A stretch of 64,000 nt of DNA from Marinagarivorans cellulosilyticus (GTDB lineage: Bacteria > Pseudomonadota > Gammaproteobacteria > Pseudomonadales > Cellvibrionaceae), in the NCBI RefSeq assembly GCF_021655555.1, contig NZ_AP023086.1, positions 1,498,001-1,562,000 on the forward strand, read 5' to 3'. The stretch's first letter is position 1; each line of letters starts with the position of its first letter. The notes beneath the pieces are model-generated. The model saw only the letters and a program-made list of their open reading frames with translations, ran no database searches and was not told where the DNA came from. Shown here piece by piece: positions 37,207 to 44,289 of this stretch. The translations under genes were made by a program, and so were the position numbers.

Positions 37207-38627
37207 ATGGCGCGTCCGTGATTGTGCACTTCAACTAACGCTGCGTGTAGGCTTTTCACGGTTTCGTCATAATCTTTTTCGTTGACGACAAACTGCATAT
37301 CCACTTGGCGCATAGACTGGTGAATAGCCAACACGCTGACATCGCGGCTTGCTACAGCTTGTACTGTTTTGGCTAGAATGCCTGGTACCTGCATGTCGCT
37401 GCCAATAGCAGAAACAATAGCAACTTTTTGCTGATCAATTTCAGCTTCAGAGTACTTTTCTTCAAGCGCGGCGCGAATGCGTTTAACCGTTTTAAGGTTA
37501 GTAGCCAAATAGTGTGTAATGGTGTTGGCGTTTATATCTTTCGATACCACATGTGCTTTAAAGCGCTTAATTAAAGCAAGGATCTGAGTATCGTAAACCT
37601 CGTATTGGCCTGCCATATCTTGGTCGAATAACTCAAGGGCATAAATACCTTTGCAGCCGGCAATAATTTCTACACAAGGTTTATCGCTAATATAATCGCC
37701 GGTAATTAACGTGCCGGCATGCTCTGGCTCAAAGGTGTTTTTAACGCGCAGCGGGATTTTATTTTGGCGTAACCCTTTTGCCGCTTTAGGGTGTATTGCC
37801 TCCATGCCAAGGTTTGCTAGCTGGTCTGCCACATCGTAATTGGTGCGGCCAATGGGCACGGCATTGTCTTCGCCAACTAAGCGAGGGTCGGCACTGCTCA
37901 AGTGAAACTCTTTGTGAATAACCGCTTCACTGGCTGAGGTGATAACCGCCAAACGGCTAAATGTCATTTCACTGTAGCCTCGGTCAAAAGAGGACATGAG
38001 ACCATCCTCTGAATGCGCATAACCCGTAACTATTGGCATTTCTTTGCTTAAATCGATACCCGAAAATGCAACGCGAATGCGGTCGTCAAGGGGGAGGTGC
38101 TTATCTGTGCGCCAGCCGGTTAAATCAACAAAACGTGCGTTGACGCCGTCGTGCTGCAAAAGTGTTGCAGTATTCCACGCGCTGTGAGCTTCCCCAATAC
38201 TGGCTAGCATTTCGCGTACGGTTGCCAAATGTGAATCCAGTGCAAAGTGGCCGTGGGTACATAAGCTTTGCAAGTCTTGCAGGCATTTTTGTGCGTCGTC
38301 TAGGCGCTCGTTAATAAAGTCGTTTGCTTTATTTAATAGGGCGCTGTCGGGGAACAATGAAATATTAATGCTGTGCAATTCTTGGCGCAGGGCTAAAAAT
38401 GCACTTTGCCAGCTGTTATCTTCCATACTGCTAGAAAATAAGCCGTAAATGCCGGGCAGCCCATTTTTTTTGTGCTCTAGTAATTTATCGGTAATGCCGC
38501 CGTAAGCCGATACCACAAATACCCGTTGGTAAAGGTTGTTTGAATGGGCTGGCTTGCGAATAATATTGTCGCGAATGGCGGCATAATCACTCATTGAGGT
38601 GCCGCCAATTTTTTCAATAGTATGCAT
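37191..38627 (-). CDS. ask: Ectoine-pathway aspartokinase Ask_Ect
   Basis: A 478-residue aspartate kinase of the type found only with ectABC, which supplies aspartyl phosphate for ectoine while escaping normal feedback. The kinase domain starts with VEKIGGTSM-like KIGGTS at residues 5-10, and the ATP/aspartate site includes SSFDRGYSEMTFS. Two ACT domains occupy the C-terminal ~120 residues (VAIVSAIGSDMQVPGILAK, DVSVLAIHQSMRQVDMQF). It follows ectC by 9 bases. Confidence 0.92.
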   Translation of the reverse strand: MHTIEKIGGTSMSDYAAIRDNIIRKPAHSNNLYQRVFVVSAYGGITDKLLEHKKNGLPGIYGLFSSSMEDNSWQSAFLALRQELHSINISLFPDSALLNKANDFINERLDDAQKCLQDLQSLCTHGHFALDSHLATVREMLASIGEAHSAWNTATLLQHDGVNARFVDLTGWRTDKHLPLDDRIRVAFSGIDLSKEMPIVTGYAHSEDGLMSSFDRGYSEMTFSRLAVITSASEAVIHKEFHLSSADPRLVGEDNAVPIGRTNYDVADQLANLGMEAIHPKAAKGLRQNKIPLRVKNTFEPEHAGTLITGDYISDKPCVEIIAGCKGIYALELFDQDMAGQYEVYDTQILALIKRFKAHVVSKDINANTITHYLATNLKTVKRIRAALEEKYSEAEIDQQKVAIVSAIGSDMQVPGILAKTVQAVASRDVSVLAIHQSMRQVDMQFVVNEKDYDETVKSLHAALVEVHNHGRAICLAS

Positions 38628-38636
38628 GGGGTTTCC

Positions 38637-39047
38637 CTAGTTGCTACTTAATTCAAACTGACCGTCAAGCTCGTAAGCGCCTTGCGCGTTATGCACTTCG
38701 CGGCCGGTTAACGGTGGGTTAAAAACGCAAGCCATTTTCATTTCTGAAAAGGCGCGCAAAACATGTTTGTCGTTTTTGTCTAGGATGTAAACCGTGCCGG
38801 GTTTAATGGCGTAGGTTTTGCCATCGTCTAGTGTTTGAACTTCGCCTTCGCCGCTAATGCAGTACACAGATTCCAAGTGGTTTTGGTAGTGCATTTGAAA
38901 ATCTGCGTCTTTATAGATGGTGGTGATGTGAAAAGAAAACCCCATCTTGTCGTCTTTTAATAGTAGGCGTGTGCTGTCCCAATTACCCTTAGGGTCTACT
39001 ATTTTTCGGCCTTCTTTCTCGGCTTGTTCTAAATTACGTACAATCAT
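38637..39047 (-). CDS. ectC: L-ectoine synthase
   Basis: A 136-residue cupin enzyme that cyclises N-gamma-acetyldiaminobutyrate to ectoine in the cytoplasm. The metal-binding cupin elements are visible in HYQNHLESVYCISGEGE and in GTVYILDKNDKHVL. The DSTRLLLKDDKMGFSFH segment matches EctC. Length equals the family norm (about 130 residues). It is preceded by a 79-base gap with a strong palindrome. Confidence 0.96.
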   Translation of the reverse strand: MIVRNLEQAEKEGRKIVDPKGNWDSTRLLLKDDKMGFSFHITTIYKDADFQMHYQNHLESVYCISGEGEVQTLDDGKTYAIKPGTVYILDKNDKHVLRAFSEMKMACVFNPPLTGREVHNAQGAYELDGQFELSSN

Positions 39048-39085
39048 TTAAACCATTAACCTCGGATTTTGATGAGAGAGTATGA

Positions 39086-39107
39086 AGCGCTAGCTAAAGC
39101 TAGCGCT
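39086..39107. other. Perfect 10-bp palindromic hairpin between ectB and ectC
   Basis: AGCGCTAGCT at 39086-39095 is followed by AA and then AGCTAGCGCT at 39098-39107, a perfect inverted repeat in the only sizeable gap of the ectB-ectC-ask part of the operon. No U tract follows on the transcribed strand, so it may stabilise or process the upstream ectAB message rather than terminate it. Confidence 0.75.
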
Positions 39108-39126
39108 AGGTAGGCGCGCTGAATAC

Positions 39127-40440
39127 TTAGTTATTGGTATCCAAAACAACGTCGTCGAAGTAGCAGGATTCTTCTGGGATGCTATCTTCTTTGGCGCAGA
39201 CCTCTTTAATGCTCTCTTCAATAATATCGATACCTTTTTTAAGGTTCTCGTCACTGATAATTAGCGGACAAAGGAATTTAACAATTTGGTCATCGGCACC
39301 GCTAGTTTCAATGATTAGGCCTTTTTTGAAGGCGCTTCGGGTAATTTTCTCGGCGAGATCACCGTTGATGCAGTTGATGCCCTTGAACATACCGCGCCCA
39401 CGGTGAGTAAAGTTGCCGTCACCGTATTTGGCAACAATTTTTTCTAAGCGCTCAGAGATATACTCACCCTTGCGTTTAATTTCCTTAGAAAAGGTGTCGT
39501 CTGACCAGTAATTGTCAATTGCTGCTTTCGCCGTTACAAAGGCATGGTTGTTACCACGGAAAGTACCGTTGTGCTCGCCCGGTTTCCATTGGTCGAGTCC
39601 ATCTTTCATCAGCAATACGGCAAAAGGTAAACCATAACCACTGAGTGATTTTGAAAGGGTAACGATGTCTGGATAAATTCCGGCTTCTTCAAAGCTGAAA
39701 AAGGTTCCTGTGCGGCCGCAGCCTGCTTGAATATCATCGATAATCAGTAAGATGTCGTGTGCTTTACAAATGTCGCTTAGGTTGCGCAACCAATCGAAGC
39801 TTGCAGCGTTAATTCCGCCTTCACCCTGAACGGTTTCCACGATGACTGCGGCTGGCTTGTCGATACCGCTGCTTGAATCACAAAGGACTTTGTCTAAATA
39901 AGCCGTTGTGTCTACATCATCGCCGAGGTAGCCATCATAGGGCATGCGAGATGCGCCCGACAAGGTGACGCCAGCACCGCCACGGTGAGTTGAGTTGCCA
40001 GTAACGGAGAGTGAACCTAGTGTTTGACCATGCCAGCCGTTGGTAAAAGAAATGATGTTCTCGCGGCCAGTATTTTTGCGCGCAATTTTAAGTGCTGCTT
40101 CTACCGCGTTAGTGCCGGTAGGGCCAGTGAACATAACCGTGTAATTAAAGTTGCGCGGCTTTAGGATTTTCTCACTGAATGTCTCGAGAAATTCCTTTTT
40201 GGCATTAGTGTGTAAGTCCAGCCCATGGGTGATGTTATCGCTCGCGATATATTCTAAAAGCTTTTCTTTGAACAGGTCGTTGTTATGTCCGTAGTTAAGC
40301 GTACCAGCACCGGCTAAGAAATCGAGGTACTCGTTGCCGTCGTCGTCGTAAAGAAACTCGTTCTTTGCGCGGTTAAACAAACGAGGAAACGAGCGTGCGT
40401 AGGAGCGAACTTCTGATTCGATCTCTTCAAAAATTTTCAT
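39127..40440 (-). CDS. ectB: L-2,4-diaminobutyrate transaminase
   Basis: A 437-residue PLP aminotransferase (class III) that converts aspartate semialdehyde to diaminobutyrate with glutamate. FTGPTGTNAVEAALK, IDDIQAGCGRTG and the PLP Lys in TLSKSLSGYGLP are all present. The ATG follows GGAG. It is followed by ectC and preceded by ectA with a 107-base gap. Confidence 0.96.
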   Translation of the reverse strand: MKIFEEIESEVRSYARSFPRLFNRAKNEFLYDDDGNEYLDFLAGAGTLNYGHNNDLFKEKLLEYIASDNITHGLDLHTNAKKEFLETFSEKILKPRNFNYTVMFTGPTGTNAVEAALKIARKNTGRENIISFTNGWHGQTLGSLSVTGNSTHRGGAGVTLSGASRMPYDGYLGDDVDTTAYLDKVLCDSSSGIDKPAAVIVETVQGEGGINAASFDWLRNLSDICKAHDILLIIDDIQAGCGRTGTFFSFEEAGIYPDIVTLSKSLSGYGLPFAVLLMKDGLDQWKPGEHNGTFRGNNHAFVTAKAAIDNYWSDDTFSKEIKRKGEYISERLEKIVAKYGDGNFTHRGRGMFKGINCINGDLAEKITRSAFKKGLIIETSGADDQIVKFLCPLIISDENLKKGIDIIEESIKEVCAKEDSIPEESCYFDDVVLDTNN

Positions 40441-40547
40441 TTGAACTCCGTTGAGTAAGTTATAAAGCTATAAAGTAATTTAGAAAGCAAAAGGGTGATT
40501 TCACTGCTAAGCGCTCTGGCCTAGCGTGTTGTTCCATGGGGCAGCAG

Positions 40548-41048
40548 CTATAAAGTCGCGGTATTAAATGGCCCGATGCGCGCTAGTAATTCTGAGTCGT
40601 GACGATTGTGGAAATGCTCGTGCTTATCGAAATAAGTGCTGCGCTCCAATTGGGTGTCTAGGTGCTTGCTGAGCTTAGTAAATAGTGCCCAAGAGCCCGC
40701 GTTGTCGGCGGTAATTGTGGTCTCAATAAATTGCACGTCGCGGCAGTTTTCGCGGGCTAGTATCTCTTGCAGCATTTTGCTGGCTAAGCCGCAGCCGCGA
40801 GCGCTTTCGCTTACGGCCACCTGCCAAATAAATAGGGTGTTACTTTTGCTCGGGGGGCGGTATCCGCTGATAAAGCCAACCAGTTCGTTGTCGCGCTCTG
40901 CGGCAACGCAGGTATCCGAAAAGTGGGTGCATTGCAATAAATTGCAGTAGCTGGAATTGGGGTCGAGAGGGGGGCACTGTTGAACCAAGGCGTGCACTCG
41001 CATGCCGTCGGTTTTTTCCGGTTTACGTAAAACCGTTTCGGTGTGCAT
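40548..41048 (-). CDS. ectA: L-2,4-diaminobutyrate acetyltransferase
   Basis: A 166-residue GNAT acetyltransferase that acetylates diaminobutyrate in the second step of ectoine synthesis. The acetyl-CoA motif is VAVSESARGCGLASKML near residues 77-93; FIETTITADNAGSWALF matches EctA specifically. It is the first gene of the operon and faces the MarR-type regulator across a 426-bp intergenic region. Confidence 0.94.
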   Translation of the reverse strand: MHTETVLRKPEKTDGMRVHALVQQCPPLDPNSSYCNLLQCTHFSDTCVAAERDNELVGFISGYRPPSKSNTLFIWQVAVSESARGCGLASKMLQEILARENCRDVQFIETTITADNAGSWALFTKLSKHLDTQLERSTYFDKHEHFHNRHDSELLARIGPFNTATL

Positions 41049-41196
41049 AACTATTTTATTGCTCCGTATGGCAGAAACATAGTGTAGAAATATTTACGCA
41101 TCTAAACAAATAAATGGCTGTTATTGGGTGATTTTTAGGCTGTTGGCGCGAATATCTACGCTGTATCGCCAAATGTTGCCAAAAAACAACGGTGTT

Positions 41197-41226
41197 GCTT
41201 AGTGCTGTAAACATAGTACACTAAGC
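41197..41226. promoter_or_regulatory. Candidate EctR operator in the ectA/ectR divergent region
   Basis: GCTTAGTG at 41197-41204 is repeated inverted as CACTAAGC at 41219-41226, an 8-bp perfect dyad with a 14-bp spacer, about 150 bases upstream of ectA and 249 bases upstream of ectR. MarR proteins bind inverted repeats as dimers, so this is the best operator candidate. The remainder of the 41049-41474 gap has no gene and no other clear repeat. Confidence 0.5.
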
Positions 41227-41474
41227 AAAAAATATGTCCAGCCTAAGTTTTGATCAGCTTCAGGTGATTAATTTCAAATAATGACGATCCATTATTGCCA
41301 TTTGATGGCGATTAGGGCCCCTATTTGGCTATTTCCTTTAGCTTGGCCCTTAAGGTAGGAAGGTTTAGCGCTTATTGGCCACAAAAGTACTTCGTGGTCT
41401 AAGCTTTATTTGCTGGTAATGCTCTTGCTGGCTAGCGGCCTTCTCAATCAAAGACTCATGCTGGTGGAGGGCCT

Positions 41475-42059
41475 GTGTATAATTCGACAGCAAAAACAAT
41501 TTCGAAAGCAAAAACAATAACGTGGTTTGAAGGGATATTGGATTTGGACAGTATTGATAATGTATTGGTGGCGTTGCGCCGTGTTATACGCGCAACCGAT
41601 TTGCACTCAAAGCATTTAGCCAAGACAACAGGTCTAACGGCGCCGCAAATATTACTGTTGCAAACAGTGCGCGATAAAGGCCAGGTAACCATTGGTGAGC
41701 TAGCCAGCGAGATGAGCTTAAGCCAAGCAACGGTGACGACTATTCTGGATCGCTTAGAAAAGCGCAATTTCGTTTTTCGCGAGCGCTCTAAGGAAGACAA
41801 ACGCAAAGTGCATGCCTTTCTAACCGATGAAGGGCAAGAGATGTTGGTTAAAGCGCCCATACCGCTGCAAGACCAGTTTGCTAGGCAATTTGCCGATTTA
41901 CAAGACTGGGAGAAAACCATGATTATTGCATCGCTACAGCGGGTGGCGCATATGATGGATGCTCAGCATATTGATGCATCACCGGTGCTCGATGTGGGCC
42001 TGCTGGATCGCCAAGATACAGCCTTGGATGCCAATGATGCTTATCAGGGTAAGGCGTAG
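41475..42059 (+). CDS. ectR: MarR-family regulator, EctR-like
   Basis: A 194-residue winged-helix protein. MarR features are TAPQILLLQTVRDKGQ, the recognition helix in MSLSQATVTTILDRLEKRNFV, and the wing RERSKEDKRKVHAFLTDEG. It is divergent from ectA, the arrangement of EctR in halotolerant methylotrophs, where it represses the ect promoter; the assignment rests on location and family. Translation from GTG 41475 has GGAGGG very close upstream, so the exact start is uncertain. Confidence 0.8.
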   Translation: MYNSTAKTISKAKTITWFEGILDLDSIDNVLVALRRVIRATDLHSKHLAKTTGLTAPQILLLQTVRDKGQVTIGELASEMSLSQATVTTILDRLEKRNFVFRERSKEDKRKVHAFLTDEGQEMLVKAPIPLQDQFARQFADLQDWEKTMIIASLQRVAHMMDAQHIDASPVLDVGLLDRQDTALDANDAYQGKA

Positions 42060-42073
42060 CACTTTAAGAGTCG

Positions 42074-42691
42074 TTACAGTACGTAATGCAAAACGGTAAA
42101 GTAGTGAGTAACGCTACCGGCTAAAACAAAAAGGTGCCAAATGCCGTGAAAGTGTTTAACTTTTTCGTCGAATACAAAAAAGATAACGCCTACGGTATAG
42201 AGTACACCGCCAATAAATAGCCACATTACGCCGGTGGGCGTTAGTATCAGCCAAAGCGATTTAAAGGCCACGACAATCATCCAGCCCATGACTAAATACA
42301 ATATTAATTGTATTACCCGTCCACCCTTGGCGGGCATGGCATCTAATACAATACCAATAATGGCGAGAAACCAAACGGCAGCGAATATTGTCCAGCCTAA
42401 CCATCCATGCAGGGTTACAAGCGTGAAAGGGGTGTAGGTGCCGGCAATCAGTAAATAAACGCCTTGGTAGTCCAGCATTCGCAGGAAGTCTTTCCCCTTA
42501 CCGCGCCAGCTGTGGTATAGCGTTGAAATAAAGTATAAAAAGAATAAAGATGTGCCGTACACGCTAAAGCTAATAATCTTCCACGGGTCGCCCTGCTCAA
42601 CGGCTAATACCACTAAAACAATCAGCCCCACTAAGCCAGCTATAGCGCCGAGTAAATGAGATATGCTGTTAAAACGCTCGCCGTGATACAT
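42074..42691 (-). CDS. Hemolysin III family membrane protein
   Basis: A 205-residue protein with seven hydrophobic segments. The hemolysin III/TrhA signatures are GERFNSISHLLGAIAGLVG, the His in LYHSWRGKG, and the paired His in HFHGIWHLFVLAGS, which are predicted metal ligands in the PAQR superfamily. It probably affects membrane lipid state rather than lysis. I use the ATG at 42691, with AGGA 7 bases upstream, instead of the upstream ATG at 42733. Confidence 0.88.
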   Translation of the reverse strand: MYHGERFNSISHLLGAIAGLVGLIVLVVLAVEQGDPWKIISFSVYGTSLFFLYFISTLYHSWRGKGKDFLRMLDYQGVYLLIAGTYTPFTLVTLHGWLGWTIFAAVWFLAIIGIVLDAMPAKGGRVIQLILYLVMGWMIVVAFKSLWLILTPTGVMWLFIGGVLYTVGVIFFVFDEKVKHFHGIWHLFVLAGSVTHYFTVLHYVL

Positions 42692-42953
42692 GGGTAATTC
42701 CTGCGCTAGTACGGTTATATTTGCGACCTTCATTGGTCAATCGCGTTCGTTTTATTTTCAACACCAGTGGTGTGTACCTGTGCTTTTGCAATGTTAGTTA
42801 GGGCAGCCGTAGGCAATTGTTGTGGTAATAGTTGCAGGTAAATGAATGCTTACCAGCTTGCGCTCGAATTATTACACTTTTGTGGCATGCGTTGACCCAG
42901 TGTAGTGGCAGGCGTAGATTGTTATAACTCAACATTTTTACAAGGGTGAAATA

Positions 42954-43820
42954 ATGTTTGAAGCTATTGCAAGCCAGCACCTCGTCCCTTTTGATAATAC
43001 TTTTAACCTAAAGCAATCCCTCACATTGCCTGCGCATTTGCCCAGCGAGAAAGAATGCAAAAAGGCATTAAAGCGTGCGGTAAAAGAGTTGGCTCGATTG
43101 CAAAATATTCTATACGCCAACGATAACCATTCGATATTGTTGGTGTTTCAGGCAATGGATGCAGCGGGCAAAGATAGCACTATTCGTCATGTACTTAGCG
43201 GTGTTAACCCTGCCGGTTGTCAGGTGTACTCTTTTAAGCAGCCAAGTCGTGAGGAGCTAGATCACGATTTTTTATGGCGTAGCGCTAAACGGTTGCCAGA
43301 GCGCGGCTGCATAGGTGTTTTTAATCGCAGCTATTACGAAGAAGTTCTCGTAGTGCGGGTACATCCTGAGCTTCTAAATGCCGAGCGCCTTGGTAATTAT
43401 AAAAATATCGATCGTTTATGGGCGGAACGCTTTGAATCTATTCAGGATCACGAACGGCATTTGGCGCGAACTGGCACGGTTGTTTTAAAGTTTTGGCTTA
43501 ACGTTTCTAAAGATGAGCAGAAGTCTCGGTTTTTATCGCGCCTGCAAGAGCCAGAAAAGCATTGGAAATTCTCTGAGGCGGATTTGGCCGAACGTGCGTT
43601 GTGGCCAAAATATATGAAGGCCTATCAAGCGGCACTTAATGCTACCAGTAAACCCTGGGCGCCTTGGTATGCCATCCCTGCAGATAACAAACCTTACATG
43701 CGAATGTGTGTGGCGCAGTTAGTAGTGGAGGCCTTGAAAAGCCTCAACCTTAAGTACCCAACGGTTTCAAAAGCGGAAAAAAAGCGCTTTAAATCGCTAG
43801 AAGAAAAACTGCTCACTTGA
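42954..43820 (+). CDS. PPK2-family polyphosphate kinase
   Basis: A 288-residue kinase that phosphorylates nucleotides from polyphosphate. Walker A is AMDAAGKDST near residue 70, followed by the PPK2 signatures GVNPAGCQVYSFKQPS, ELDHDFLWR, RGCIGVFNRSYYEEVL and FWLNVSKDEQKSRF. The spacing fits single-domain class I or III enzymes. The ATG follows AAGGGTG. It is transcribed alone and closed by a strong hairpin and a MITE. Confidence 0.92.
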   Translation: MFEAIASQHLVPFDNTFNLKQSLTLPAHLPSEKECKKALKRAVKELARLQNILYANDNHSILLVFQAMDAAGKDSTIRHVLSGVNPAGCQVYSFKQPSREELDHDFLWRSAKRLPERGCIGVFNRSYYEEVLVVRVHPELLNAERLGNYKNIDRLWAERFESIQDHERHLARTGTVVLKFWLNVSKDEQKSRFLSRLQEPEKHWKFSEADLAERALWPKYMKAYQAALNATSKPWAPWYAIPADNKPYMRMCVAQLVVEALKSLNLKYPTVSKAEKKRFKSLEEKLLT

Positions 43821-43866
43821 TTGCAGTGGGCGGCAGTTTTGCATGCCGTTTTAGTGGTTAAGGGGC

Positions 43867-43899
43867 AATCACTTGCTCGCCTGAGTAAGTGATTTATTT
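43867..43899 (+). terminator. Terminator of the PPK2 gene
   Basis: AATCACTTGCTC at 43867-43878 pairs with GAGTAAGTGATT at 43883-43894 (one G-T wobble) around GCCT, followed by TATTT. A weaker hairpin (CGGCA/TGCCG, 43831-43848, then four T) precedes it. The MITE begins seven bases further on. Confidence 0.75.
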
Positions 43900-43901
43900 A
43901 A

Positions 43902-44041
43902 GGTCACCTCTAAAAATAGTAATTTTTTTGTGAGTGCAAGGAAGTACCGCCCGGAGAGCCGCAGTTTACGTGGTGTAAATGAGGACTCGAGGACGGAGCT
44001 GACGCCGCTATCGCAGGAAAAGTGCATTTTTAGAGATGTCC
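43902..44041. mobile_element. MITE copy 1 (140 bp, TTAA duplication)
   Basis: A 140-base element with imperfect terminal inverted repeats (GGTCACCTCTAAAAAT left; the complement of the right end reads GGACATCTCTAAAAAT). TTAA at 43898-43901 and 44042-44045 is the likely target duplication. It matches the copy at 62643 at 131 of 140 positions by eye. It has no coding capacity. The YTAR-type TTAA target fits IS5-family elements, but the parent transposase is not in the window. The right TTAA supplies the stop codon TAA of yheV. Confidence 0.85.
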
Positions 44042-44287
44042 TTAATGCTTTTTATCGCTGGGCGTTATTAGTTTCACGACTTGTGTTTCCATACTTTTTT
44101 GCGCCTCGGTAATATTGACACGGGTCTCCAGCTCACGATTTTGATGTTGAAATCGCATTTCATCACCAAAGCCACAAGCAACGCATTCTCGAAAATCTTT
44201 ATCGTTTTCGCGGTACATAACAATGCGATCCATCGCTTTGCATTTAGGGCATACGGCGCCGGCAATAAAACGTTTTTTGGCAGTCAT
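44042..44287 (-). CDS. yheV: YheV-like putative zinc-ribbon protein
   Basis: An 81-residue protein with two CxxC knuckles, CPKCKAMD and CVACGFGD, of the YheV/DUF2387 family of putative metal-binding proteins. Function is unknown. It follows prlC by 2 bases, an arrangement seen in other gammaproteobacteria, so the two are co-transcribed. The stop codon TAA coincides with the target duplication of MITE copy 1, meaning the insertion landed exactly at the end of the gene. Confidence 0.85.
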   Translation of the reverse strand: MTAKKRFIAGAVCPKCKAMDRIVMYRENDKDFRECVACGFGDEMRFQHQNRELETRVNITEAQKSMETQVVKLITPSDKKH

Positions 44288-44289
44288 AT

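Noticed and set aside
43930..44112. A 60-residue frame inside MITE copy 1
   Set aside because: It is not maintained as a frame between the two MITE copies and overlaps the yheV gene on the other strand.
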